DNA from: Dugong dugon
Taxonomy: Eukaryota; Chordata; Mammalia; Sirenia; Dugongidae
DNA length: 64,000 nucleotides
Direction of reading: 5' to 3'
Assembly (NCBI GenBank): GCA_030035585.1
Contig: CM057464.1
Location: 81,390,919-81,454,918, forward strand
The position numbers and the translations under genes were made by a program. Below are positions 46,403 through 58,620 of the stretch, in pieces. Positions within the stretch are counted from its first letter, which is position 1; each line of letters opens with the position of its first letter. Under the pieces are notes generated by a model. It saw nothing but the letters and a program-made list of their open reading frames with translations. It was not told the origin of the DNA and did no database searches.

Positions 46403-47659
46403 GTTGATAGCTAACTAGTGCTATTTCAGTTGGCTAACATTTAGGCTAGGAATAAATGCTCTTCATTCTCAAGAAACAAAAAACAAGTCAGAGCTGCATC
46501 CATCTCCTTCAGTTCAAAGACCATGAAGGAGCTTTAGATGTGCATCCTTGACCAAGGGAATGTGAATACACAGAAGTAATTTTATTAGATCAAATTCTAT
46601 CAATATTTGTAGAAAATATATCAACATTGACTGATAAATATGTTTTAACTTGTGTATTAATAGATAAGGAATGCCAGGTAGAGTGCTGTGTTGCAATGGA
46701 TTATAAGGACAAATCTGCTTTCGGTAGGCAAGGGTGCCACATTAATTAGTGATGCTGGCCTAGTGACATAGAATAATAAGAAGCTTGAATGTCACATATT
46801 TGCCATCATTTAAAGGCAATGAACAAATAATAGATGAATGATAGTCCTCAATACCAACATTTCCCAATCTTTAGTGTTCTAAGTATCATCTTTTGATATC
46901 ATAAAAAATAATCAGATTGCTGGTGTCCATCCCCAGAAAGTATTATTTAGTAGGTTTTGAGCAGAGTTCATTAACTGGCATTTGTTTCAATCACCCAGGT
47001 GAGTCTAATATCCATGGAATGATAATTATGCTTTGAAAACATTTGTTCTTTATAACAAACTTCCCATTCTCCCTAGATTCTTGGTCCCATCCCATTGCTG
47101 TCAAGTGGGTTCTGACTTATAACAACCCTAGAGTCTTGAAATTGCCAAGCAACTAGATAGTTCACTGGAATGATATAATATCGGAACTAGTAAAAACGTG
47201 ATGAATTTGTCTGATACCTACTCCTTTACATGAATTCTTAAAATAAATAACTTACACAAATAATTGTCCAGATTCTGTTTATACAATCCCAGGAATAGAA
47301 GATTCATAACTTCAAAGGTACCTTTGATGCTTTTATGAATCAAGCAAATTTATCTATATCTTTTACCAGCTAGATCTGCTTTGGTCCTTTGGGATAAGCC
47401 TAAATAATTCTAATCCTTCATTACAAGGCAATCCTCCTATTTTCTCTTTGCCTGTTTATCTTTTTTAACCTCCTTTCTTTCATATGTTCAGAGTTAAAAC
47501 CCTACTTGTGGTTTAAGTCCCTTCTCCATCTGAGATTTCCAGCAGTTGTTAACAACACTAATAATGATTTTTATCCAGTTTTAAACTCAGTTCTCCATGT
47601 GCTCGGATGTGTGAGTATTGCAGTTTGACCACCTCTCATCATCCAGTATCTTTATCCCT
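46403..47659. other. Mostly unrecognised; short SINE scrap at 47092-47140
   Basis: TCCCATTGCTGTCAAGTGGG then TTCTGACTTATAACAACCCT at 47092-47140 is the antisense 3' tail of an AfroSINE/RTE. The rest is unassigned. Confidence 0.5.
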
Positions 47660-47765
47660 GTTAATGTAACAGTTCAGCAAAAAGAACTTTAGATATGAGT
47701 TTGAATTCTGGCTCTCTTACCTATCTCTGAGTCTGAAATTAAGCAAGATTGTTAATACGAATGAA
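47660..47765 (+). repeat. Weak MIR-like fragment
   Basis: GATATGAGTTTGAATTCTGG and GAGTCTGAAATTAAGCAAG follow the MIR core order loosely. Confidence 0.35.
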
Positions 47766-49208
47766 CATTGGAGAATTTTTGAAGACAGTTGTTTAATTTT
47801 ATTTTCAGCACAGACACTGTAAAATTAACAGCAAATATAAGTTTTGAATGAAAAAATTAGTTTTAAGTAATTTCCACTGGAGAAAAAAAAAAGTAAAAAT
47901 ATACTTAATGACTGCTTGGTAAGTTACTGGCTATACAGGGAATCTGATTCTATGACCAGATCTTGTCAGTCCAAGTGGAGCTACCCATAATAGCTACTCA
48001 TAGCAGACCTGATTTGTTTCTAGAGCCAAGAGTTTCTCTGCCAAAATGTCCTGATTGCTTGGATCATATCAACAAACTGGCAGACTTGTCCAGTCACCAA
48101 GGGCTAGCGAGGGTGACAAGTGTCCAGGGGCAATTTCTAAATTGCACTCCCTTCCCCAATTTAAGATAAATAGACTTCGATAACCACATAGGTCAGCAGA
48201 AACGCTTTCCCCCTTCTTGTCCCGCTGCTTCAGTCAGGCACCTTTCATATTTGTGGTGACTCAGAATGCCATTCTGTACCTCTACTGATGCCCCCTTGGA
48301 CTTGCACTAGGGAGCAAGTTCTCCCCACTAAGCACCCCTTACTACACCTCTGCCAGTTCCTACTACCCCTCAGCCTCACACCTCCTGGCATTTAGGGGCC
48401 TGAGCTCCATGCCAAGTGACCTGATTTCCTTTTCCCCATCTCACACGCTTTTTCTTTCTTTCTTTTCTTATTTTTCATCATTTTCCCTGGTTTATCTATT
48501 ATTGCCCTTAACTCCTGTGGCAAAAACTGTCACTTGTATACTCCTTATCCATTCTCACCTCCTTTCTTAACAACAGAATCCTGACTTTTGGAGAGTGGAA
48601 TATATCTGGCAAAGAAAACTGCATTTCATAGTCCCATTTGCAAATAAAGCTGACCTTTATGACTAAGTCCTGACCAGAGAGCTTCAAAAGTAGTTTTTGG
48701 TCAAGGCAACTGAGAAATAATCTTAGAAAGAAGGGAAAGAGGGGGCTTAGTTAAATGGCATATGCCATTTTGCCTACTCTTTTTTAAAGCAAAAGGGACA
48801 GTGAGAATCCTTGTGGTTATCTTGTAACCATGACGTCACCTTGCGAATGAAAGCCTAAGATGGCAGAGGGCATATACAGAACAATATGAGAAATCAATAA
48901 CGTCATTGAACACATCCCCTGAGATCAGCTGATATCACTAGTTGGTCTTTCTGGCCTGGCTATACCCCACCTGAGCCACTTAATTAGCATTAACTCTCTG
49001 GTGTGATCTGGTAGCCTGTAGACAACAAAGGTACTTCAGTAAATTCAGAGGGTTTTAAGTTATCTCTCAGGAACCAAGGACAAAGATAAAATTACTTAAG
49101 GTAAGTTAATGTAAACTCCACAGGTAGTAAGGTGTGGGGGGAGGGGAAGCATTTTGTAATCTTATGATTATGTCTCAGTCTTTTAATGGGCCTGTGTCTC
49201 TGGGAAGG
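47766..49208. other. No gene; possible old repeat at 48560-49000
   Basis: The stretch 48560-49000 contains a TTATCTTGTAACCATGACGT, then a GAATGAAAGCCTAAGATGGC block that resembles an old mammalian interspersed repeat, but I cannot fix the family. Remaining sequence unassigned. Confidence 0.35.
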
Positions 49209-49410
49209 AGTCCCAGTGGCACAGCGTTTAAGTGCTCGGCTGCTAACCTAAAGGCCTGTAATTCGAACCAAGCAGCCTCTCTGTGAGAGAAAGATGTGGC
49301 AGTCTGCTTCCATAAAGATTTACAATTTTGGAAACTCTATGTGACATTCTATTCTGTCCTATAGGGTTGCAATAAGTTAGAATTGACTGGACAGCAACAG
49401 GTTTTGTGTC
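49209..49410 (+). repeat. AfroSINE (long variant)
   Basis: GAGTCCCAGTGGCACAGCGT, CTCGGCTGCTAACCTAAAGG, GTAATTCGAACC (B-box), the CAGTCTGCTTCCATAAAGAT insert and the RTE-like tail ending CAGCAACAGGTTTTG. Confidence 0.9.
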
Positions 49411-49483
49411 TTTGGGCTGTTACCTTCACACTCAGCTTCCCCTTTCTTAGGTGAGAAAGGAAGGCTAATACCAGTTACTAAGA

Positions 49484-49645
49484 GTCCCGAATGGTACAGA
49501 CTGTTAACCTGCTTAACATGTTCAGCTGCTAACTAAAAGGTTGGAGGCTCAAGTTCACACAGAGCCACCTAGGAAGGCCTGGTGATCTACTTCTGAAAAA
49601 TCAGCCATTGAAACCCTATGGGGTACAGTTCTACCTTGACATTCC
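49484..49645 (+). repeat. AfroSINE, older variant, partial
   Basis: GTCCCGAATGGTACAGACTG, GCTGCTAACTAAAAGGTTGG, TACTTCTGAAAAATCAGCCA, AAACCCTATGGGGTACAGTT. The middle differs from the copy at 49209 and matches the sequences at 9122 and 59572. Confidence 0.8.
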
Positions 49646-50283
49646 TGTGGCTTCTACTACAGGTGAAGGGCTCTGTATTCTATTTCTCTGTTTCTCTAAT
49701 TTTCAGGGTGGTGGTTTGTCAAGTGACCTCATTTTTTCAATTTATCTAAGAAACATTTTGATTTTCAGTTTGTTCAGGTTTTTTGTTGTTGTCGTCATGT
49801 GGGTGGGAGAGACAACTTCCAAGCTCTTTATAAGTTGGAGCAAAAACTGGAAATACTAGTCTGTTATTTATTTCTGCCCATGGTTGCAAAAGTCCCCTAT
49901 TTAGTTTGCTCTTGCTATTTGTGGCAATAATGGAATTGGGTAATTTTATTTATGTATACTATGCAGCATTATGGCCTGAAAGGATAAGACAGAAATAAAA
50001 GGTGGAAAATATTATTCAACTATAGGGTAGCAGTATTTTTTTTAAGACTAAATGGTATAAAATGCCATGTGTATTTTTAATTTTTTATAAATGACTCATG
50101 ACATAAAAATTAAAAAATGATACTAAATTATGAAAATGTTCTGCTAACATTTTAAATAATTATTATTCAATATTTTATATACTAAAACCAAAACAAAACT
50201 GGTGGTGGTGGATGACTTTGTTCACATTCTTAAGCAGCTTCACGATATGGAAAAGATTAATAATTACTGATGTGCAGGTAAAA
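49646..50283. other. No recognised feature
   Basis: AT-rich; the 49608-49859 frame runs out of SINE sequence into non-coding sequence and is not a gene. Confidence 0.45.
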
Positions 50284-50446
50284 AACTAAACCAAATCCGT
50301 TTTCGACAAGTTGATTCCAACTCATGGTGATCTCACGTGTTGCAGAGTAGAACTACTCTCCATAGGGTTTTCATAGTTGTTCTTGAACATTCAGAAACAG
50401 ATGGCCAGGCCTTTCTTCTGAGGTGCCTCTGGGTGAGTTTGTCAAA
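50284..50446 (-). repeat. AfroSINE variant, antisense, partial
   Basis: AACCAAATCCGTTTTCGACA, TGATTCCAACTCATGGTGAT, CAGATGGCCAGGCCTTTCTT and GAGGTGCCTCTGGGTGAG. Confidence 0.8.
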
Positions 50447-50958
50447 AACCTAAATGCACAGAGAAACAACAAAAATTAGTGTACCAGCATATATTTATTG
50501 TGAGTAGATACAATTTGAGTAGGGCAGCATCAACCCAGAAAGTATCAGGAGGGCACATGGAAGAGGGGATAGTGAAAACAGATTATATAGGCCATTGTCA
50601 TGTTAATTTATCAGGAGATAGCATCAGAACACATGCAAGGTTCTAGGGTTCTTAGGCTGTAGAAACAGAGTCACTAGGACATCTCCTGAGGTTCCTGTTC
50701 CTCAAAACTGGCTGCACATAAATAATTCCCAATGCCTAAGGCAAAATTGTCTCCACTAAGCTGCTTACTAGCCTATTGTTTGACTGGAAGGTGACTTTAG
50801 GAAAATAGTTTCTTAAAGGCCCAAGTTTCAAAAGGACACTTAAGGGTAGTTGGCCTGAGTGGGTCATCCCAACTCAATGAACCCAGAAATCTGAATTCTA
50901 GAAGAATTAAAATGATTTCTCAAGTTTGACCACCGTGGTGCAGTGAATTACTTAATAT
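50447..50958 (-). mobile_element. Unnamed LTR-like repeat, antisense copy
   Basis: Its reverse complement aligns with 58107-58620 over most of its length. Shared words include TTTAATTC..CTgGAAT-CAGATTTCTGGG, AAAGTCAC, GTCAAACAATA, AGCAGCTTAGTGGAGAC and GCATTG. The far end (50480-50530) carries an AATAAATATATG-like poly-A signal in antisense, and the layout (about 510 bases, 3'-placed signal) suggests an LTR. Family unknown to me. Confidence 0.6.
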
Positions 50959-51085
50959 GACCCTTCTAGCCATAATCTTTGTGACTCCCACCCAATGATT
51001 AGTTGACGCTGTGCAAATAGGATGCTTGTGGACCACCCAGGCAATTGGACAACTTGCTGCTGAAGCAAATAAGGTGTATGGAAAA

Positions 51086-51930
51086 TGTACTGGTTAAGAT
51101 TATGTGCCAACTTGATTGGGCCATGATTTTCAGTGGTTTAAAAGTAATGTAATGATGTAATTTGGTATGTAATGATGCGATCATCCTCCATTTTGTAGTC
51201 TAATTGTCCTCCATTTTGTGATCTGATATAGTTATCCTCAATTTTGTGATGTTGTAAATCCTAGCCTCTATACCTGTGGTTATGGTCCCATTTGGGAGTG
51301 AGTTGTTTGTTATTTTAATGAGGCAGGATTAGGATGGGATGTATCTTGAGTCACTGCCTTACTAGAGGGTGTGACTCAAGTCACCACCCTTATTCAAGTC
51401 ACACCCTTGTACCACCTGGCTCAAGTAAGGAGAGTTTCCTTAAGGGTATGATCTGTATCCTACATATATATATATATATATATGAATGCTCTTGCCGAGC
51501 TTTCTCTCTTGCTCTGGATCCTGCACCTAGCCTGTCATTATCTGACTTTTGGTTCTTGTAACTTGAGCCAGCAGCCTCTCATCTGACAAATTTGCCAGCT
51601 TCCACTGCTTTGTGAGCTAGCAGCCAATTTGGGTTTAACAGCCCCTGCAACTACGTGAGTCAGGAGAAGCCTCCAGCCTGACATCTGACCCACAGATTTG
51701 GGACTTGACAGCCTCCACAACTGTGTTAGCCATTTCCTTAATGGTTGGTGAGTTCTGTGAGACATGGCAGTGAATTACGGAACTCAGAGACGAGAGAGAG
51801 TACTGAGGAGAGGAGGAGTACTTGATGTTAGAGATGATGGAGTGCTACAAAAGTTTGGAAGAGTTGGACATTTGGGATATCTTTAGCCTCTGCCTCATAG
51901 GAAACAGCTTTGTGCTGATCCTTCCAAAAT
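51086..51930 (+). mobile_element. ERVL-type LTR (MLT2-like), copy 1, possibly with adjoining internal sequence
   Basis: TGTACTGGTTAAGATTATGT start, CAACTTGATTGGGCCATGAT, tandem ATCCTCCATTTTGTG units at 51183-51250, a TA run at 51466-51482, and GAGAAGCCTCCAGCCTGACA. The part after about 51745 (TTCTGTGAGACATGG...GAGAGAGTACTGAGGAG) differs from copy 2 and may be internal or from another element. Confidence 0.6.
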
Positions 51931-51943
51931 AAATTATTTATTT

Positions 51944-52003
51944 AACTTCCAACCTTTTAGTTAGTACCCCAGTGCTTAATTGTTTGTACCACCAAGGGAC
52001 TCT
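51944..52003 (-). repeat. AfroSINE head fragment, antisense
   Basis: CAACCTTTTAGTTAGTACCC, CAGTGCTTAATTGTTTGTAC and CACCAAGGGACTC are the antisense tRNA-like head. Confidence 0.7.
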
Positions 52004-54040
52004 TCTTATATTTTATATAGCCTGCATTTATATGAAATATATTTGGGGAAAAAGCCAATTAGCAAAGCAGCATCATTAATAAATTTGATAGCTTCAATGT
52101 TGAAATATGAACAATGTGATGCTACCAGCAGCTTGTATATTTCTTGTTTTCTTGCAACAATTTATTTTCTGAATATAAGTTAAGGGCATGGGAATTATTA
52201 ACAAAGTTCAGTTTAGCATTTCCTGCCACACTTAATCTTTTTCTTACCATAAATATGCCAGCACGTGTATCTTCTAAATTCTGTATAACTAAATTTTCAG
52301 GTTTTATGTCATTTTTACCAGTTTTATTTTAGTAATTTAAAAAATTCAAGTTAATACACAAAATGAAAGTTCTATCCAATTTTAAATGTTATTTCTGATA
52401 ATATAAGTTCATGAAAATAACAAGCCATTTTCTTTCCCAAATAATAGCAGTTGCTTTTCTTTATTGATACGGCATCTGACATAACATCTAGTAAAAAGAA
52501 TGGTGAGAGATAGTTGGTCAACTTTACATAAGGCTTTACAGTCAAAAATAAATTCTTTGAACATGAAATCTAAGTCTCAAATAATGACTTAAAATCCCTC
52601 CTTCATGCATAGAGTAGAAATAAAAATATATACTTGCATGCATTGAATTATTTCAAACTATTTTTTATTAAAGAACTGATACAAACCCTAAAAGATATTT
52701 AGGTTTTTTTTCTTCTTCATAGTGTTAAATATATTTAATAATTGTAAATTATTGAGTATAATGAATTATAAAAGAAGTTGATTAGAAAGGAAATCATCAG
52801 AACTATTTTTTATTGTGTTTTAAATATAATGAAATAGTTTTTGCAATCACCTTGGTTTATTTTCTGAGAAAATCTTATTATCAACAGGAGGATAATTTTT
52901 TTCTCAAGCTATTTGCTATATATATTTTTTAATATTAAAAAAGAATCTGTAAACAGAAACATTTTTATGCCTGTGAATTTCTTGATATGTAAAACAAAAC
53001 ACAACTATGAAATAAAGAATTTGTTAATGAAGTTATAATTTCTGGATTTCTAAACTCATATCCCATGGTTACATGCTTTTTATATGGTAGTAAACCTTGG
53101 TAACAACTAAATATTTAATAACTGGTATGACACAAGTGCAGAATAGACAGTAATATTAAAAAACAAAGAAATACAACCATATGTGCAAAAACTAAAAAAA
53201 ATCACCCCGGGTTAAAAGCATAGCAAATGCAGCAGGGTGTGTACTTCTCTAATTTCTTTGATCCACAGGCCACAGATTCACACTGTCTTCCAGTCCACAT
53301 TCCAACCTTTACTAATCTGTCAGCTATTCTATCTGAGCTCTTCTTACTCGTGTCCACTTGCTCCTACCCCAGATGAGCAAGTGCTCAATTCTCCTATCTC
53401 CCTGCATAAATCATCTGTCCTCAGATTTTGGCCAGTTTGTTGTTCTTTAAACTCAGCAGTCCAATGAGTTTGAAAAAGGTTATAAATTTGAAGTTTATCT
53501 GGTTTTCTTTCATTATAAGATAGCAGTGATGGTTCTTTCAGTTATCTACACCCAGAAGCTGAAGCGCATTTAGTTTTTAAATGGTAAATAATCATTCTCA
53601 GCTTTTTATTATCTATCTTCCAACTTGTCAACAGAGCTTAGCAATAGCCACCCAATTCCATTGTCCTTACGGCTATTATTTTTTTCCTGTATTTCTCATA
53701 TAACCATTTCATACCTTGTGTCCCCTTCCATAAGAATATTATCTAAGTTCGCCACCAATGAAAGTTTTATAAGTTACATAACTACTTTTTGCCAGGAACT
53801 ATTTATGACTCATCTGTCATCAATGATGGAGTTATCATTGTTGGCAGAGCAGTGATTCAGCTTCAAACTTTTATCTTAAATTTGCTTTTTTTGACAATTT
53901 CTGGCGCCATCACATGTAGGTTGGGTTCCACAGGAAGCAGAATGAGTCACAGTAAGCCTAAAGGACATTTATCGGTGAATGCGGTTGGAATAAACACCCA
54001 CAGAAGGGAAGAAAAGGGAGCAGGACTGGGTATATGGATG
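52004..54040. other. No recognised feature
   Basis: About 2 kb of very AT-rich, apparently unique sequence. Frames at 53237-53467, 53625-53855 and 53789-54043 have no domain signature. Confidence 0.5.
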
Positions 54041-54629
54041 TGATGGTTTAGATTGAGTGTCAGTTTGACTGGGCCACGATTCTCAGTGTTTATATGTAAT
54101 CATCCATGATGGGATCTGCTGTGAGTAGCCAATCAGTTGAAAGGGAATTTCCTTGGAGGTGTGGCCTGTATCTGAATATAAGGAGACGTTCTGGCTTTTT
54201 GCTTGTTCTGGATCCTGTGGCTGCCTCCTGTTTGTCCGACCTCCAGTTCTTGAGACTTGAGCTATCAGCTTATCTGCCGATCTTGGGATTCATGCATCTT
54301 AACAGCCTGTGAGCAGGAGCCCTGCTCTCCAACCTGCTGATCTTGGGTTCGCCAGCCCCTGCAGTTAACGTGAATCTGGAGAAGCCTTGCAGTCTTGTCT
54401 GCCAATCTTGGGATTCATCAATATTTACAGCCTGTGAGTTAAGAGCCCTGCTTTCCAACCTGCTGATCTTGGGTGGCTACATGAATCAGAAGAAGCCTCT
54501 ATCCTTATCCACAGACTTGGGAAGTTCCAGCCTCTACAACTGCATGAGCTGTTCCTTTGATATAAATATCTCTCATATATTTATATGCATTACTGATTTT
54601 GCTTCTCTAGAGAACCCAGCCTAAGATAA
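54041..54629 (+). mobile_element. ERVL-type LTR (MLT2-like), copy 2
   Basis: TGATGGTTTAGATTGAGTGT start, CAGTTTGACTGGGCCACGAT, GAAGAAGCCTCTATCC, and a TTCTCTAGAGAACCCAGCCT end typical of ERVL LTRs. A segment of about 126 bases is duplicated inside it (54273-54398 against 54399-54476 onward, sharing GATCTTGGGATTCAT and CAGCCTGTGAG). Confidence 0.75.
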
Positions 54630-55049
54630 TGGAGAAGTTGAGTGGCAATGTAATCTGTCCCCAGCAAAGGTTTCAAATGACCACACAGAGATTTCTGGAG
54701 CTAGGACATCGTTTCAAAGTTCTCCTGAATTGGAAAGAAAGGCCTTTATTTCTTGTGTTGATTGGTGTTTGGATGTGAGCTGTCCACACAAAGAGCCATA
54801 ACATAGATAAATATCATTTTATTCAGCTGAATAAATCTGCAAAGAGGGTTTATAGCTAGACTTGTCAATTGGGAATGTTCCCAGTTAGTAGGAAATAAGG
54901 TCTTCATTTCCAGAACAGACATCGGGGAAGCATATTATAGTATTCACCATGTTTACCTTTTACTTAGCTTTCTTCTATCAAGTAAAAGTAGCTTCTAAAT
55001 TAAATACTATTATTATTTTGTTGAAAATTAAGATATTCAAATGTGTGCT
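54630..55049. other. No recognised feature
   Basis: Unassigned sequence between two LTRs; could be ERV-derived, but no landmark is visible. Confidence 0.35.
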
Positions 55050-55690
55050 TCCACAGATCCCACAGACTAGTTAGAAAGAAAAGTAAGCATGTAATAAAAA
55101 TACTGTAGTATGTACATATATCATACCATTTAGTTGGTACCTTTCTCTTCTAGAAAGTGCTCCTACTACCTCATGCCTTAGAAATAAGAGCACCTGTGTC
55201 AATATAACTTAAATGTTTGCTTCAGGAAATTCTCACCCAGGAAGTTAAGACTGCAAACCAATAAATAACTTCACTGTTTGCTTCAGGAAATTGTTGCAAC
55301 AAAAGTATCTAAGAAAACAGTTTGCACATCTTAGCAAACAGCTGTCAGATAACATTTTTCACACCTTGAGAAACAGCTCACTCACCCAGACAAGAGTTCC
55401 ATCAAAACTTACCTCAAAATCCTCAAACCACTTTGTCCACCAACTTTATACTATGATGTAATAAAATTTCTTCAGTTCTAAAAAGTTCTGTACCTTAAAA
55501 GACTCACATTAAGCCACTTCAGCTGAGACTTTAAGATGTTATAAATACCCTTCATTAACTCCCCCTTTTGAAACACTACTAAGATTGTGTCAAGGTAGTG
55601 TTCTCTGCCATTGCAGCAAATTTAATAAACCTAACTTCATTTAATCAATAGGTTTTTCTGGTGGTCTTTCAGTTCTTTTATAATTGTCCA
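55050..55690 (+). mobile_element. Class I-type LTR candidate
   Basis: Layout fits a retroviral LTR: two imperfect U3-type repeats with TGTTTGCTTCAGGAAATT (55213-55232 and 55274-55292), TATA-like GTTATAAATACCC at 55538-55550 and AATAAA at 55624-55629, followed by a T-rich U5-like stretch. The 5' boundary is approximate and no internal genes follow. Confidence 0.45.
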
Positions 55691-56045
55691 TCATGGAGGT
55701 TACCCCAAGACCTTCTTGCTGTCATGATTTAAGATGCCTCAGAAACACCCTGAGGCCTTAAAAATCTCTTGTTCAGGAATCTTTCTGATGAAGATAGTAA
55801 GTCACACCACACACTGATGTGAGTTCCAATTTCTATTTGTCTAGATCAGAAATTGTCAAGCTGTGGCATTCCTTTATGTATGGTCATGGCTACTTTTCTG
55901 ATACAATGACATAGTTGAAAAGTTGTCACAGAGACAATGTAACCTCAAAGCTGAGAATATTTGCTATCCGCCCATTTAAAGTACAGGTTCGCTGACCTAT
56001 GGTTTAGAACTTAAATGCTGAGTTTATCTAGCCTCCTGAGGATAG
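55691..56045. other. Unassigned; possibly ERV leader
   Basis: Directly follows the LTR candidate; no gag-like frame. Confidence 0.3.
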
Positions 56046-56404
56046 GAATGCCTCTTTTTATCTGACCCTCCACTTAATCAAGCATGATGTCCTTCTCCAG
56101 GGATTGGTCCCTTCTGATAACATGTCCAAAGAACATGAGATGAAGTCTCACCATCCTCGCTTCTACTGAGCATTCTGGCTGTACTTCTTCAAAGACAGAC
56201 TTGTTCGTTCTTCTGGCAGTCCACGATATACTCAATATTTTTCACCAACACCATATTTCAAAGATATCAGTTCTTCTGTTTTCCTTATTTATTGTCTTGT
56301 TTTCACATGCATATGACACAATTTAAAATACCATGGCTTGGGTCAGGCACGTTTTAGTCCTCAAAGTGACATTTTTGCTTTTTAAGACTTCATAGAGGTC
56401 TTTG
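56046..56404 (-). mobile_element. RTE 3' part, antisense
   Basis: ACTTAATCAAGCATGATGTC, TGATAACATGTCCAAAGAAC, CATGGCTTGGGTCAGGCACG in antisense. Both the extreme 3' tail and the RT are missing. Confidence 0.9.
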
Positions 56405-57049
56405 ATATAGAGAAATATTACTCCAGTTACTAAGAAGAGAAATGTTAGCATACGAAGGAAAAAAAAAAAAAAGAATTGTGAACTTGAAGTTGACTCTTGG
56501 ATATATTCTAGTCTCGACACTTTAAAAAAGATAGTTTGTGAATTTTATTAAGAAAGTAATTACCACTAAGTGCAACCTGGGTTTTTTAATAAAGAGTTAG
56601 GCCAAAAACTAACATAATATTATTATATTATTTTCATAAGATTTCTAGCCAGACATTACCTTTAACAGTGTGCATCTAGATTTCAGTTTACATTTAATGT
56701 GTGAAAAAAGTTCAATAAATAATGGAATGAAAAATATACCCAAGAACAAGGAACTAGACAATCACCATGAGAGGGCAAATCTCAGCAACATACAAGATGA
56801 AAACCCACCAGGCAAAAATAAAATATCAGTAATATGTTGCTTAAACAAAGACGGAGCACATCTTCAAGGCGATGTAACATCAAGGATAAGGTGGAGTCAG
56901 TGCAAGCAAGCAGTAGGTCAATAGAGAGGTCTGAATCAGGCGTTAAAGATCTAAGAACACAGGCTGTGTTTGAATGCAGCAGATCTCTAAATTTCAACAG
57001 TTCTGGTAAGAGTTGTAGAGAATCATAATCCTATAGGATCTGAGTTATA
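56405..57049. other. No recognised feature
   Basis: Open frames at 56670-57028 and their antisense shadow show no domain. Confidence 0.45.
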
Positions 57050-58106
57050 GGTTGTTGCTGTTAGGTGCCATCGAGTCAGTTCTGACTCTTAGAGACCCCA
57101 TGTGCAACAGAAGGAAATGCTGCCCGGTCCTGTGCCATCCTCACATTTGTTGTTATGCTTGAGCACATTATTGCAGCTGCTGTGTCAATCCATCTTGTAG
57201 AGGGTCTTCCTCTTTTTCACTAACCCCCAACTTTACTAAGCATGATGTCCTTCTCCAGGGACTGATCCCTCCTGATAACATGTGGAAGTATGTGAGACAT
57301 AGTTTCACCATCCTTGCTTCTGAGGAGCATTCTGGTTGTACTTCTTCCAAGACAGATTTGTTTATTCTTTTGGCATCCCATGGTATATCCAAAATCACAA
57401 TTCAAAGGCGTCAATTCTTATTTGGTCGTCCTTATTCATCATACAGCTTTTGCATGCATATGAGGCAATTGAAAACACCATGGCTTGAGTCAGTGCACCT
57501 TAGTCTTCAAGGTGACATCTTTGCTTTTCAACACTTTAAAGAGGCCTTTTGCAGTAGATTTGCCCAGTGCAATGCATCTTTGGATTTCTTGACTGCTGCT
57601 TTCATGGGTGTTGACTGTGGATCCAAGTAAAATGAAATCCTTGACATCCCCAAACTTTTCTCCTTTCATCATGACATTGTTTATTGGTCTAGTTGTGAGG
57701 ATTTTTGTTTCCTTTATGTTAAGGTGTAATCCATACTGAAAGCTGTGGTCTTTGATCTTCATCAGTAAACCCTTCAAGTCCTGTTCAGTTTCAGCAAGCA
57801 AGGTTGTGCCATCTGCATAATGCGTTTTCCTCCAATCCTGATGCCCCATTCTTCTTCATATAGTCCAGCTTCTCGGATTATTTGCTGAGCATACAGATTG
57901 AATAGGTATGGTGAAAGGATACAACACTGATGTACACCTTTCCTGACTTTGAACCATGCAGTATCCCCTTGTTTTGTTTGGATGACTGCCTCTTGATCTA
58001 TGTACAGGTTCCTCATAAGCACAGTTAAGTGTTCTAGAATTCCAATTCTTCACAATGTTATCCATAATTTGTTATGATTCACAGGGTCGAATGCCTTAAA
58101 AAAGTC
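57050..58106 (-). mobile_element. RTE 3' kilobase, antisense
   Basis: From the 3' tail (TTGCTGTTAGGTGCCATCGA) to the RT core (GTTATGATTCACAGGGTCGA at 58072). Minus-strand frames 57856-58065, 57774-58022 and 57490-57849 cover parts of the RT and the region after it. The active-site neighbourhood (57795-57830) has a short deletion, and frames are broken. Confidence 0.9.
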
Positions 58107-58620
58107 TTTCTCATGGTGATGCAGAGGTTAATTCTGAGAAACCATTTTAATTCCCCTGGAATCCAGATTTCTGGGATCCATGAAGTTGGGGTGACCCATC
58201 CAGGCTATTTGACCTTGGGTGTCCTTTTGAACATTGAGCCTTAAAGAAATAGATTTCCTAAAGTCACTTTTAAGTCAAACAATAACCTAGTGAGCAGCTT
58301 AGTGGAGACCATTTTGCTTTAGGCATTGTACTCTTTTGGAGAATTATCTATGTGCAGTCAGTGCTGAAAAACAGAAACTCCAGGACTGGACTATAAGCAG
58401 TATTTTAGGGTAAATTGTGATATAAACACTGTTCTGATACCCATTTCCATGATGATGCTATAAAAAGGGGTGTAAGAGTCTTTAGAGGATCTCTCACCAG
58501 GGAAACATTTTCTACTCCTAGTCAAAATGTTACCCTGATTTACACATTGTATATTAAATAAACTTCAATTAATTTCTATTATTGGCTTAATATAATTTCT
58601 GTTTTAACATTTCTTAGGCC
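58107..58620 (+). mobile_element. Unnamed LTR-like repeat, sense copy
   Basis: Inverted partner of 50447-50958. It has a TATA-like GCTATAAAAAGGGG at about 58459 and ATTAAATAAACTTC at about 58553, about 100 bases apart, as in an LTR U3-R region. Function beyond that is unknown. Confidence 0.6.
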
